NCBI GenBank assembly: GCA_017410455.1
Contig: JAFQQT010000004.1
Coordinates: 1 to 64,000 of the forward strand
Origin: Clostridia bacterium
GTDB taxonomy: Bacteria > Bacillota > Clostridia > Christensenellales > Aristaeellaceae
Direction of reading: 5' to 3'
DNA: 64,000 bases
In this document: positions 17,863 through 25,079 of the stretch, piece after piece
Layout: every line of letters begins with the position of its first letter
How positions within the stretch are numbered: the first letter of the stretch is position 1
Notes under the pieces: model-generated
The model's database searches: none
Told to the model about the DNA's origin: nothing
The model's input: the letters and a program-made list of their open reading frames with translations, nothing else
Position numbers and translations under genes: made by a program

Positions 17863-17891
17863 AGGATAGCACCATCGGCCCCGCTTGTCAA
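17863..17891 (-). promoter_or_regulatory. Sigma-A-type promoter of the MATE gene
   Basis: On the minus strand a perfect TTGACA (17886-17891) and TATCCT (17863-17868) are 17 bp apart, 30 nt before the start codon. Confidence 0.65.
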
Positions 17892-17914
17892 AGGTTTCTG
17901 GCAGATATTATGCG

Positions 17915-19159
17915 TTATTCATGCACGGTGATGTCTGCTCCCAGGCTGCGGAGCATACCCGGGAGATCTGCATACCCCCTTGTGATGTGCCCGCAGGGAT
18001 CATGCAGCACCGTCGTACCTTCAGCTGCAAGTCCAGCCAGCATCAGGGATGCGCCGCCCCGCAGGTCGGTGGAGGTCACGTCCGTGCCGCTGAGCACGCG
18101 CCCGCCCGTCACCAGGGCGATCCGATCCTCGATGCGGATTCCCGCCCCCAGACGCGCCATCTCCCGCGCATGCATGAAGCGGTTCTCGAACACGGTTTCC
18201 ATGAAGATGGAGGTGCCCCGCAGGCAAAGGGCGAGAGCCATCATGGGCGCCTGCATATCCGTGGGAAAGCCGGGATACGCCAGCGTGCGCACCTGCACAG
18301 GCTGGCTGGCCCGGCCGCTGATGCGCAGCCCCGCCGGCGTTTCCCGCAGTGCCACGCCGGTTTCCCGCAGTTTGAAAAGCACCGCCTGCATGTGTTCCGG
18401 CCGTACGCCCCGCAGCAGCACGCTCCCTTCCGTCATGGCGGCTGCGCAGAGGAGCGTACCTGCTTCAATACGGTCCGGAATGGGTGTGTAGGTGCAGCCA
18501 TGCAGTTCTGTTCCACCCTGGATGATAATGGCGCCCGTGCCCGCCCCGGCGATATGTGCGCCCATGGCATTCAGGCAGTCGCAGAGGTCCGTTACCTCCG
18601 GCTCCTTGGCTGCGTTTTCAATGCGTGTGACGCCCTCTGCCAGCGTCGCAGCAAGGATGATGTTCTCTGTTGCGCCCACGCTGGGAAAGTCAAGGTACAC
18701 ATTGCCGCCCCGCAGCCTTCCCTGCAGCGTGACGCTGCCCGGAGTCAGCTGCACCTGCGCTCCCAGGGCTTCCATGCCCCGCAGGTGCAGGTCGATAGGC
18801 CGCTGTCCGATGGCACATCCACCCGGCAGGCCGACCCGCGCGTATCCCGTGCGCGCCAGCAGCGGCCCCATCACCAGCACCGACGCCCGCATCCGGCTGA
18901 GCAGATCCCCGCCAGATGGCGAGCGCGGCTCATCCGCCCACAGCGTGACTGCGCCCTCCTCCTGCCGGAGCGTGCAGCCGCAGTCTTCAAGGATGTCCGC
19001 CAACGTGTGTACATCCGTTAATTGTGGCACATGCTCAATGGTCAGCGGCTCCTGCGTCAGAAGCCCGGCGCACATCAGCGGCAGCACGGCATTTTTCGCC
19101 GCATGAACGCTGATCTCGCCCGACAGCCGCCCGCAGCGGCGGATGTGATACGTTGCCAT
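17915..19159 (-). CDS. murA: UDP-N-acetylglucosamine 1-carboxyvinyltransferase
   Basis: 414 residues from the ATG at 19159 with GGAGG seven bases upstream. MurA transfers enolpyruvate from PEP to UDP-GlcNAc, the first committed step of peptidoglycan synthesis. The AAKNAVLP motif holds the active-site Lys at 22. The loop PGGCAIGQRP places the catalytic Cys at residue 115, the same number as in E. coli, so the fosfomycin-sensitive Cys form is expected. Other motifs are GATENI and TDMQAP. Low-GC Firmicutes often have two murA copies; whether this is the first or second type is not clear. No strong promoter is evident. Confidence 0.95.
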   Translation of the reverse strand: MATYHIRRCGRLSGEISVHAAKNAVLPLMCAGLLTQEPLTIEHVPQLTDVHTLADILEDCGCTLRQEEGAVTLWADEPRSPSGGDLLSRMRASVLVMGPLLARTGYARVGLPGGCAIGQRPIDLHLRGMEALGAQVQLTPGSVTLQGRLRGGNVYLDFPSVGATENIILAATLAEGVTRIENAAKEPEVTDLCDCLNAMGAHIAGAGTGAIIIQGGTELHGCTYTPIPDRIEAGTLLCAAAMTEGSVLLRGVRPEHMQAVLFKLRETGVALRETPAGLRISGRASQPVQVRTLAYPGFPTDMQAPMMALALCLRGTSIFMETVFENRFMHAREMARLGAGIRIEDRIALVTGGRVLSGTDVTSTDLRGGASLMLAGLAAEGTTVLHDPCGHITRGYADLPGMLRSLGADITVHE

Positions 19160-19244
19160 GCCATCGCCTCCCTGCCGTATAGCATGCGCAGGGAAACGAC
19201 GCACAATTCCCGCACAGAACAGCTCAATGGCGGAAAAGGAATCC

Positions 19245-19273
19245 TTGACTTTTGGCGCTCCTTTATGCATAAT
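19245..19273 (+). promoter_or_regulatory. Sigma-A-type promoter of the DUF512-der operon
   Basis: TTGACT (19245-19250) and CATAAT (19268-19273) are 17 bp apart. This supports the start at 19343 for the next gene, although the frame is open much further upstream. Confidence 0.65.
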
Positions 19274-19342
19274 ACAGTAAGATGCGCTTTTTATGCGCGT
19301 CGGCTGTTTCCTGTGCAGAATTCCGGAAAGGAGGTCTCCGCC

Positions 19343-20656
19343 ATGCCCACAGCCATCACCCATGTGCAGCCTGGCTCCATTGCGGAGCGCATCGGCCTGA
19401 AGGCCGGCGATCTCCTTGAGACCATCGCCGGGGAGCCCATCATCGACCAGATCGACTATCAGGCGCTCACAGCACAGTCCCGCTTCACGATGACCATCAC
19501 CCGCAGCGGCGAACCACTGACGCTGCAGGTGCGCAAGCGGGACTGGGAGCCCCTGGGACTCACGCTGGATCAGACCATCGTGTCAAATCCCCGCCCCTGC
19601 CGCAACCACTGCATCTTCTGCTTCATCGATCAGATGCCGCCGGGCATGCGCAGAACCCTTTACGTCAAGGACGATGACTGGCGGCTCTCGCTGATGATGG
19701 GCAACTACATCACTATGACCAACATCGACGACGCCGAGTTCGACCGCATCATCCGCCGCAAAGTCAGCCCACTATACATCTCCGTACAGTGTACCGACCC
19801 GGACATGCGCGTGAAGATGCTGCGGAACCCGAAGGCCGCGCAGATCATGGAGCGCCTGACGCTCCTGAAGGACAGCGGCATCCGCTTCCACTGCCAGGTG
19901 GTGCTCTGTCCCGGCTGGAACGACGGCGAGATCCTCATGCGGACGATCGATGACCTCGCTGGCCTTGCCCCGGCAGCGCAGAGCGTGGCGCTGGTGCCCA
20001 TCGGCCTGACGAAGCACCGCGATGGCCTGCCCTACATCAAGCCCTATGACGCACAGATGGCGACGGAGCTGATCGAGTCCGTCAAACCCTTGCAGGAGAA
20101 GTTCCTGAGGGACCTGGACACCCGCTTCGTGTTCCCGGCGGACGAGTTCTACTGCCTCAGCGGCCTGCCGATCCCCGAGGATCACGAGTACGAGGACTAC
20201 CCTCAAATAGAGAACGGCGTGGGCATGCTGCGCATGTTCGAGACCGACCTGCAGTACGCCGCAGAGGACTACCCGGTGACGGAGACTCCCCCGCGCCGCC
20301 TGTGCATCGCTACTGGCACGTCCATCGCGCCCTTCCTGCAGCGCCTCGCCGATCAGTATGCCCCCAAGGGCACGACGGTTGAGGTGCGGCCCATCGTCAA
20401 CCATTTCTTCGGCGAAACGGTGACGGTGGCTGGGCTGATCACCGGCGGCGACCTGGTGGCCCAGTGCCAGGATGTGCAGGCGGACGAGATCCTCATCGTG
20501 CGCAGCATGATCCGCGCAGAGGGCGATATGTTCCTGGATGACATGACCGTGGAGGAGGTGCGCAAGGCGCTGCCCGCCCCCCTCCGGATCACCGCAAGCA
20601 GCGGCGAAGGTTTCTGGCGCGCGATTTCCGGATTGGAGGAATGTACCCATGGCTAA
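19343..20656 (+). CDS. DUF512 radical SAM protein with N-terminal PDZ domain
   Basis: 437 residues. An N-terminal PDZ-like domain (about 1-75, with GSIAERIGLKAGDLLETI) is followed by a radical SAM core whose cluster motif is CRNHCIFCFID. The C-terminal half is the DUF512 domain. The family is conserved in Clostridia and cyanobacteria, often beside der; its reaction is not known. The frame extends upstream to 19022, but AAAGGAGG and the promoter favour the ATG at 19343. The gene overlaps der by 8 nt, suggesting translational coupling and perhaps a ribosome-linked role. Confidence 0.9.
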   Translation: MPTAITHVQPGSIAERIGLKAGDLLETIAGEPIIDQIDYQALTAQSRFTMTITRSGEPLTLQVRKRDWEPLGLTLDQTIVSNPRPCRNHCIFCFIDQMPPGMRRTLYVKDDDWRLSLMMGNYITMTNIDDAEFDRIIRRKVSPLYISVQCTDPDMRVKMLRNPKAAQIMERLTLLKDSGIRFHCQVVLCPGWNDGEILMRTIDDLAGLAPAAQSVALVPIGLTKHRDGLPYIKPYDAQMATELIESVKPLQEKFLRDLDTRFVFPADEFYCLSGLPIPEDHEYEDYPQIENGVGMLRMFETDLQYAAEDYPVTETPPRRLCIATGTSIAPFLQRLADQYAPKGTTVEVRPIVNHFFGETVTVAGLITGGDLVAQCQDVQADEILIVRSMIRAEGDMFLDDMTVEEVRKALPAPLRITASSGEGFWRAISGLEECTHG

Positions 20657-21983
20657 GCCCCTTGTTGCCATCGTCGGACGGCCGAACGTTGGCAAATCCA
20701 CCTTTTTCAACCGCATCACCGGCAAGCGCATCTCCATTGTCGAGGATACCCCCGGCGTGACCCGCGACCGCATCTACTGCGACGTGGAATGGCAGAACCG
20801 CCGCTTCACCATGATCGATACCGGCGGTATCGACCCCCGCAGCGAGGACGTGCTCCTCAGCCAGATGCGCCACCAGGCAGAAATCGCCATGGACACCGCG
20901 GATGTGATCTGCTTCTTCGCCGATGGCCGCACGGGCCTGACCGATGATGACCGCGAGGTCGCCAACATGCTGCGCAAGACCAGCAAGCCCGTGATCCTTG
21001 CCATCAACAAGGTCGATCACATCAACATGGTGGACAACATCTACGAGTTCTACGAGCTGGGTATCGGCGACCCCATCGCCATCAGCGCAGCGAACATGAT
21101 GGGCCTGGGCGACCTGCTGGAGGCCATCTGCAATGAGCTGCCCCCCGCTGACGCGGATGAGATGGACGAGGAGGAGCATGTGCTGCAGCTGGCCGTGGTG
21201 GGCCGCCCCAACGTGGGCAAGTCCTCCCTGGTGAACAAGCTCCTGGGCCAGGAGCGCACCATGGTGTCCAACATCGCCGGCACCACCCGCGACGCCATCG
21301 ACACCCTCTTCACCGTCAACGGGCAGAAGTACAACATCATCGACACCGCCGGCATCCGCCGCAAGAGCCAGATCGAGGACGAAAGCCTGGAGCGCTACAG
21401 CGTCCTGCGCTCCATCGCCGCCATCCGCCGCTGCGATGTGGCGCTGCTGCTCATCGACGCCCAGGACGGCGTGACCGAGCAGGACACCAAGATCGCCGGC
21501 CTTATCCGAGAGGAAGGCAAAGGCGTGATCGTGGTGGTCAACAAGTGGGACGCCATCGAGAAGGAGACCGGCACGCTGGAGAACTACCGCAAGGAAGTCC
21601 TCGAAGCCCTCAAGTTCATGGACTACGCGCCTGTGCTCTTCCTCTCCGCCAAGACCGGCCAGCGCGTCCACACCGTGATGGACATGGTCGATCAGGTCTG
21701 GGCCCAGTGCTGCAAGCGCATCCCCACGGGCGTGCTCAACGACGTGCTCACCGACGCCACCGCCGACCTGCAGCCCCCGGCCACCAATGGCCGTCGCCTC
21801 AAGATCTACTACATCACCCAGCAGAACACCTGCCCGCCCCTGTTCATCCTCTTCGTCAACGACGAAACGCTCATGCACTTCGCCTACGAGCGCTACCTGG
21901 AAAACTACTTCCGCAAAACCTTCGACTTCACCGGCACACCCATCCGTTTCATTCTGCGTGAACGCAAGAAGGACAACGCATAA
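20649..21983 (+). CDS. der: Ribosome biogenesis GTPase Der (EngA)
   Basis: 444 residues with two tandem GTPase domains and a C-terminal KH-like domain. Domain 1 has GRPNVGKS, DTGG and NKVD; domain 2 has GRPNVGKS, DTAGIRR and NKWD. Der is essential for 50S assembly. GGAGG lies nine bases before the ATG, inside the DUF512 gene. Its TAA stop runs directly into a 21-bp tandem repeat before plsY. Confidence 0.97.
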   Translation: MAKPLVAIVGRPNVGKSTFFNRITGKRISIVEDTPGVTRDRIYCDVEWQNRRFTMIDTGGIDPRSEDVLLSQMRHQAEIAMDTADVICFFADGRTGLTDDDREVANMLRKTSKPVILAINKVDHINMVDNIYEFYELGIGDPIAISAANMMGLGDLLEAICNELPPADADEMDEEEHVLQLAVVGRPNVGKSSLVNKLLGQERTMVSNIAGTTRDAIDTLFTVNGQKYNIIDTAGIRRKSQIEDESLERYSVLRSIAAIRRCDVALLLIDAQDGVTEQDTKIAGLIREEGKGVIVVVNKWDAIEKETGTLENYRKEVLEALKFMDYAPVLFLSAKTGQRVHTVMDMVDQVWAQCCKRIPTGVLNDVLTDATADLQPPATNGRRLKIYYITQQNTCPPLFILFVNDETLMHFAYERYLENYFRKTFDFTGTPIRFILRERKKDNA

Positions 21984-22025
21984 CAGACCAAAAGTCGGTA
22001 TTTACAGACCGAAAGTCGGTACAGA
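21984..22025. repeat. Tandem 21-bp repeat (two units) between der and plsY
   Basis: Units at 21984-22004 and 22005-22025 follow CAGACC-N3-AGTCGGT. The array begins at the last base of the der stop region and ends in the plsY leader. It contains TCGGT pairing with ACCGA across the unit junction and ACCG-AAAGT-CGGT within unit 2. The same pair occurs inside yqfD (9269-9310). Confidence 0.8.
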
Positions 22026-22040
22026 AAGGTGCTGTTACAT

Positions 22041-22655
22041 ATGATTTGGCTGAAGTATATCCTTTCCGCTGTAATCGCCTACCTGCTGGGCTCCGTTTCC
22101 GTGGGCATCATCACCTCCAAGCTGATGGGCGGCCCCAACCTGCGCGAGGTGGGCAGCGGCAACACCGGCGCCACCAACGCCCTGCGTGCGCTGGGCAAAA
22201 AGGGCGGCATCATCGTCTTCGTGGGCGACATCCTCAAGGCGCTCATTGCCTCTCTGATTGGCAGGGCGCTGTGCGGCCATGATGGCATGCTGATTGCTGC
22301 GGTGTTCGTCATCGTCGGCCACATCTGGCCGGTCTTCCATGGCTTCAAGGGTGGCAAGGGCGTCAGCTGCGTCTGCGGCGCGATCCACCTGCCCTACAAT
22401 CCGGCGGCTGTGATCGCCTATGTGATTGCCCTGGCCATCATCGGCGTCACCAAGTATGTGTCCCTTGGCAGCTGCTGCCTGGTGCTTTCCTTCGCCATTC
22501 TGGTCACCATCACCGAGGCGCTGAACGGCTTCGCCTGCTGGTACGCGATCCCGTGGGCGTTCCTCATCGCTGCGCTGGTCATCTGGCGGCACAAGGAGAA
22601 CATCAGCCGCCTGATCAAGGGCACCGAGCGCAAGCTGGGCGAGAAGAAGAACTGA
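22041..22655 (+). CDS. plsY: Acyl-phosphate:glycerol-3-phosphate acyltransferase PlsY
   Basis: 204 residues from the ATG at 22041 (a GTG at 22029 overlaps the ribosome-binding site). PlsY transfers an acyl group from acyl-phosphate to glycerol-3-phosphate, starting phospholipid synthesis in the membrane. About five to six helices are predicted. The three family loops are visible: GSGNTGATN, HIWPVFHGFKGGKGVS and the late ENISRLIKGTE. It is downstream of der in the same orientation, as in many Firmicutes. Confidence 0.95.
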   Translation: MIWLKYILSAVIAYLLGSVSVGIITSKLMGGPNLREVGSGNTGATNALRALGKKGGIIVFVGDILKALIASLIGRALCGHDGMLIAAVFVIVGHIWPVFHGFKGGKGVSCVCGAIHLPYNPAAVIAYVIALAIIGVTKYVSLGSCCLVLSFAILVTITEALNGFACWYAIPWAFLIAALVIWRHKENISRLIKGTERKLGEKKN

Positions 22656-22663
22656 CCAAATAG

Positions 22664-22696
22664 CGCGCATTGGCTTGAACATTGCGCGTTTTCATC
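22664..22696 (+). terminator. Terminator after plsY
   Basis: CGCGCA (22664-22669) pairs with TGCGCG (22683-22688), followed by TTTTCATCTT. Confidence 0.7.
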
Positions 22697-22719
22697 TTAC
22701 TTGAGTATCGGAGGCACAC

Positions 22720-23268
22720 ATGAAACACCACGGCACGTTCGAGATTGTCACCGCGCGTTTGACGCTGCTTCCCTTTCGTCCGGATGATGCACCTGCCATG
22801 TTCGCCAACTGGGCCAGTGATCCTGAAGTAACGAAATACCTCACCTGGCCGACGCACTCCAGCGTCGAAGTCAGCCGCATGATCTGCAGTGACTGGGCCA
22901 GCCGCTATGACAGGGATGATTATTACAATTGGGCCATCTGGCTGGACGAAGTGAACGAGCCCATCGGCAGCATCTCCGTGGTCAATCAGGATGATAAGGT
23001 CGGCAAGGCAGAGATCGGCTACTGCATCGGCCGTGCCTGGTGGGGCCAGGGCATCGTTGCAGAGGCGCTGAATGCCGTTATGGACTTTCTCTTCGACAAT
23101 GAAGGCTATCAGCGCATCGAAGCCCGCCACGACCCCCGCAACCCGAACTCCGGCGCGGTGATGCGCAAGTGCGGCATGAAGTACGAAGGAACCATGCGGC
23201 AGAGCGACTGGAACAATCAGGGCATTTGCGATGCATGCTGGTACGCGCTGCTGCGCGATGAACGCTGA
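22720..23268 (+). CDS. RimJ/RimL-type GNAT acetyltransferase
   Basis: 182 residues. The layout is that of the RimJ/RimL/acetyltransferase_3 group: the N-terminal TARLTLLPFRPDDAPAMFANWASDPEV, the central IGYCIGRAWWGQGIVAEAL acetyl-CoA loop and the C-terminal NPNSGAVMRKCGMKYEG. Members acetylate ribosomal protein N-termini or small molecules. The target is unknown. GGAGG lies before the ATG. It stands between two terminators and so is probably monocistronic. Confidence 0.9.
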   Translation: MKHHGTFEIVTARLTLLPFRPDDAPAMFANWASDPEVTKYLTWPTHSSVEVSRMICSDWASRYDRDDYYNWAIWLDEVNEPIGSISVVNQDDKVGKAEIGYCIGRAWWGQGIVAEALNAVMDFLFDNEGYQRIEARHDPRNPNSGAVMRKCGMKYEGTMRQSDWNNQGICDACWYALLRDER

Positions 23269-23281
23269 CAATTCGATATAC

Positions 23282-23313
23282 AAAGGGGAGCCAGTGGATC
23301 CGGCTCCCCTTTT
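23282..23313. terminator. Strong bidirectional terminator
   Basis: AAAGGGGAGCC (23282-23292) pairs perfectly with GGCTCCCCTTT (23302-23312). A T-run follows on the plus strand, and on the minus strand the stem also ends in T residues. It separates the converging acetyltransferase and SH3 genes. Confidence 0.85.
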
Positions 23314-23325
23314 GCGTTGCATATT

Positions 23326-24915
23326 TCACTCATCCATCGTCAGGAACTTGTCCTGCACCCAGCCGTGGACGCCATTGTACTCCACTTCATACCATCCGTT
23401 TTTGTGGCTGAACACCGTCACGACCGTACCCGTGCGCCACTCCGCAATCTTGTGGGCGTCGCTGTTGCCCGCTCCCCGGACATTGACGGTCGTCGATCCG
23501 TTCGTCTTGCCCTTGTAGCTGATTCTACCTGTTCCCATGGCCTCCACGCCGGAACCGGGGAACTTCAGGCAGCTGGTCAGCACATAACCTTCCTTGCCAT
23601 CATAGAGTATCTTGCAGAATTTCGAACCATACTCCAGCACCATCACCACCGTTCCGGCCTTGCATTTCCTGATCAGGTCGGAACTCTTGCTGGCCTTCTT
23701 CCACAGGCTGCACTTGCCAGTGCTCGGGGCGTAGATGTAGGCGATGCGCTTGGCAGCAGGGGCTTCGCTCTCAAACTCCAGCTCCGCGGTGGGGACCAGC
23801 CGCTCTCCATCTGCGTCGCGGATCCTGCTTTCGATCACGCCCAGGTAAACCAGCTCGACCGAAACGCGGGGCTTACTGGAGGTGGTTCGGTTCGCAGTGT
23901 TGCTTTTTGTGGACTTGCCCGCAGCGGTGCTCTCGGTCTTGCCGGCGGAGGGTTCGTCTGCTGACTCCGGAAGCGCGTCCTCTCCTTCGATTTCCGGCGC
24001 AGGAATGGTGATCCCTGTGTCAATATTGCCGCTGGTAGCACCGCCGCTGATTTCACTGAAAATGTTCTTCGGCTTGACGTAGTACTCGCTGCCGCCGTAG
24101 GAGATGCGGATGTTCGTCTGTGTACTCAGCACTTTAACGACCGTCCCCTCCGGCAGAGTACCGCACTTGCTGAAATCTCCGCAGGTGCCATCGTTATACA
24201 GCTGCACCGCACCACCCGGGACGTCCGCCACAAGTGCACGGTAATAGTAGCTTTCACCTTCATGGCTCGTCGTCCCTTCGGGCAGCTTGCTGCGCAGGCT
24301 GCTGTTCTTTGCCCAGCCGGAAACAGCACCGTGCATCACATAGGTGTAGCCGTCTTCCTTCATGTCGGTGATGGCCACCTTTGCACCGCTGGGAACATAG
24401 GCGATCGCAGTCTCAAACCCATATCGGTACAGTGCTACTGAGCCGCATTCATCGTAAGCATAGCGGTAGCCGACACGTTCGCCGGTACCGGGATCCTTCT
24501 CGCTCAGTGATGAAACATCGACCCACCCGTTCCAGCCACCAAAGGTCACGCGTGCTCGGCCATCGGCATATTCGTGTACAAGGACCAGCGTCCCACGGGC
24601 AAGGCGTGTGTTGATCTTGCTGCCAGTCGATGTGTAATACAGTGGAACTCCGGAAGATGGCGTACAGGTCAGATACCGATAGACCGCCTTCGACGCCGGC
24701 GCCTGCGTTTCCTCTTCAGGCACAGTCTGCTGCGGCGCAGGCGTCAGCGCAGGGATCTCCTCCTGATCGGGAACCGGGGTTGCCGCATCGTTGCCAGTCA
24801 TGATTCCGGTGTTCCAGGACGCCCCCTCAAAGGGGTCAGCTTCCGCATGTGCGCAGTTGATGAAACTCATACAAATCAGCAGGAAAAACAGCCACAGACG
24901 ATATTGCTTCTTCAT
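23326..24915 (-). CDS. Secreted protein with five SH3-like domains
   Basis: 529 residues from the ATG at 24915 (AAAGGAGG upstream). A signal peptide (MKKQYRLWLFFLLICMSF to AHAEA) is followed by a Pro/Glu-rich stretch. About five bacterial SH3-like modules lie near residues 75-140, 155-205, 225-285, 365-430 and 445-525. Each has the GTxVxV turn and a final GWV/GYV strand. A Ser/Thr/Lys-rich linker separates the third and fourth. Such domains usually bind peptidoglycan or peptides. No catalytic domain is present, so it is likely a wall-associated binding or scaffold protein. It has its own promoter and terminator. Confidence 0.85.
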   Translation of the reverse strand: MKKQYRLWLFFLLICMSFINCAHAEADPFEGASWNTGIMTGNDAATPVPDQEEIPALTPAPQQTVPEEETQAPASKAVYRYLTCTPSSGVPLYYTSTGSKINTRLARGTLVLVHEYADGRARVTFGGWNGWVDVSSLSEKDPGTGERVGYRYAYDECGSVALYRYGFETAIAYVPSGAKVAITDMKEDGYTYVMHGAVSGWAKNSSLRSKLPEGTTSHEGESYYYRALVADVPGGAVQLYNDGTCGDFSKCGTLPEGTVVKVLSTQTNIRISYGGSEYYVKPKNIFSEISGGATSGNIDTGITIPAPEIEGEDALPESADEPSAGKTESTAAGKSTKSNTANRTTSSKPRVSVELVYLGVIESRIRDADGERLVPTAELEFESEAPAAKRIAYIYAPSTGKCSLWKKASKSSDLIRKCKAGTVVMVLEYGSKFCKILYDGKEGYVLTSCLKFPGSGVEAMGTGRISYKGKTNGSTTVNVRGAGNSDAHKIAEWRTGTVVTVFSHKNGWYEVEYNGVHGWVQDKFLTMDE

Positions 24916-24937
24916 GGTGCATCCTCCTTTTGATTTC

Positions 24938-24966
24938 ATCATACACATTACGAAACCCACCGTCAA
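24938..24966 (-). promoter_or_regulatory. Sigma-A-type promoter of the SH3-protein gene
   Basis: On the minus strand TTGACG (24961-24966) and TATGAT (24938-24943) are 17 bp apart, just upstream of the ribosome-binding site. Confidence 0.7.
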
Positions 24967-25001
24967 CAGTCCAGAGCCAATTGTTACAATCGTCATATTG
25001 C

Positions 25002-25033
25002 AAAAGCCCCTGCCGGATTTCTCCGACAGGGGC
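25002..25033 (-). terminator. Terminator after the flavoprotein reductase gene
   Basis: On the minus strand GCCCCTGTCGGA (25022-25033) pairs with TCCGGCAGGGGC (25006-25017) with one G-U pair, followed by TTTT. Confidence 0.85.
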
Positions 25034-25079
25034 AACCTGTTTACTTCAGGTCAGATGTTCAGAAGGGAGTCAGAACCCC

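Noticed and set aside
19022-19342. Long N-terminal extension of the DUF512 protein
   Set aside because: The extension overlaps murA, precedes the promoter at 19245-19273 and lacks a ribosome-binding site. The ATG at 19343 has AAAGGAGG and begins the PDZ domain.
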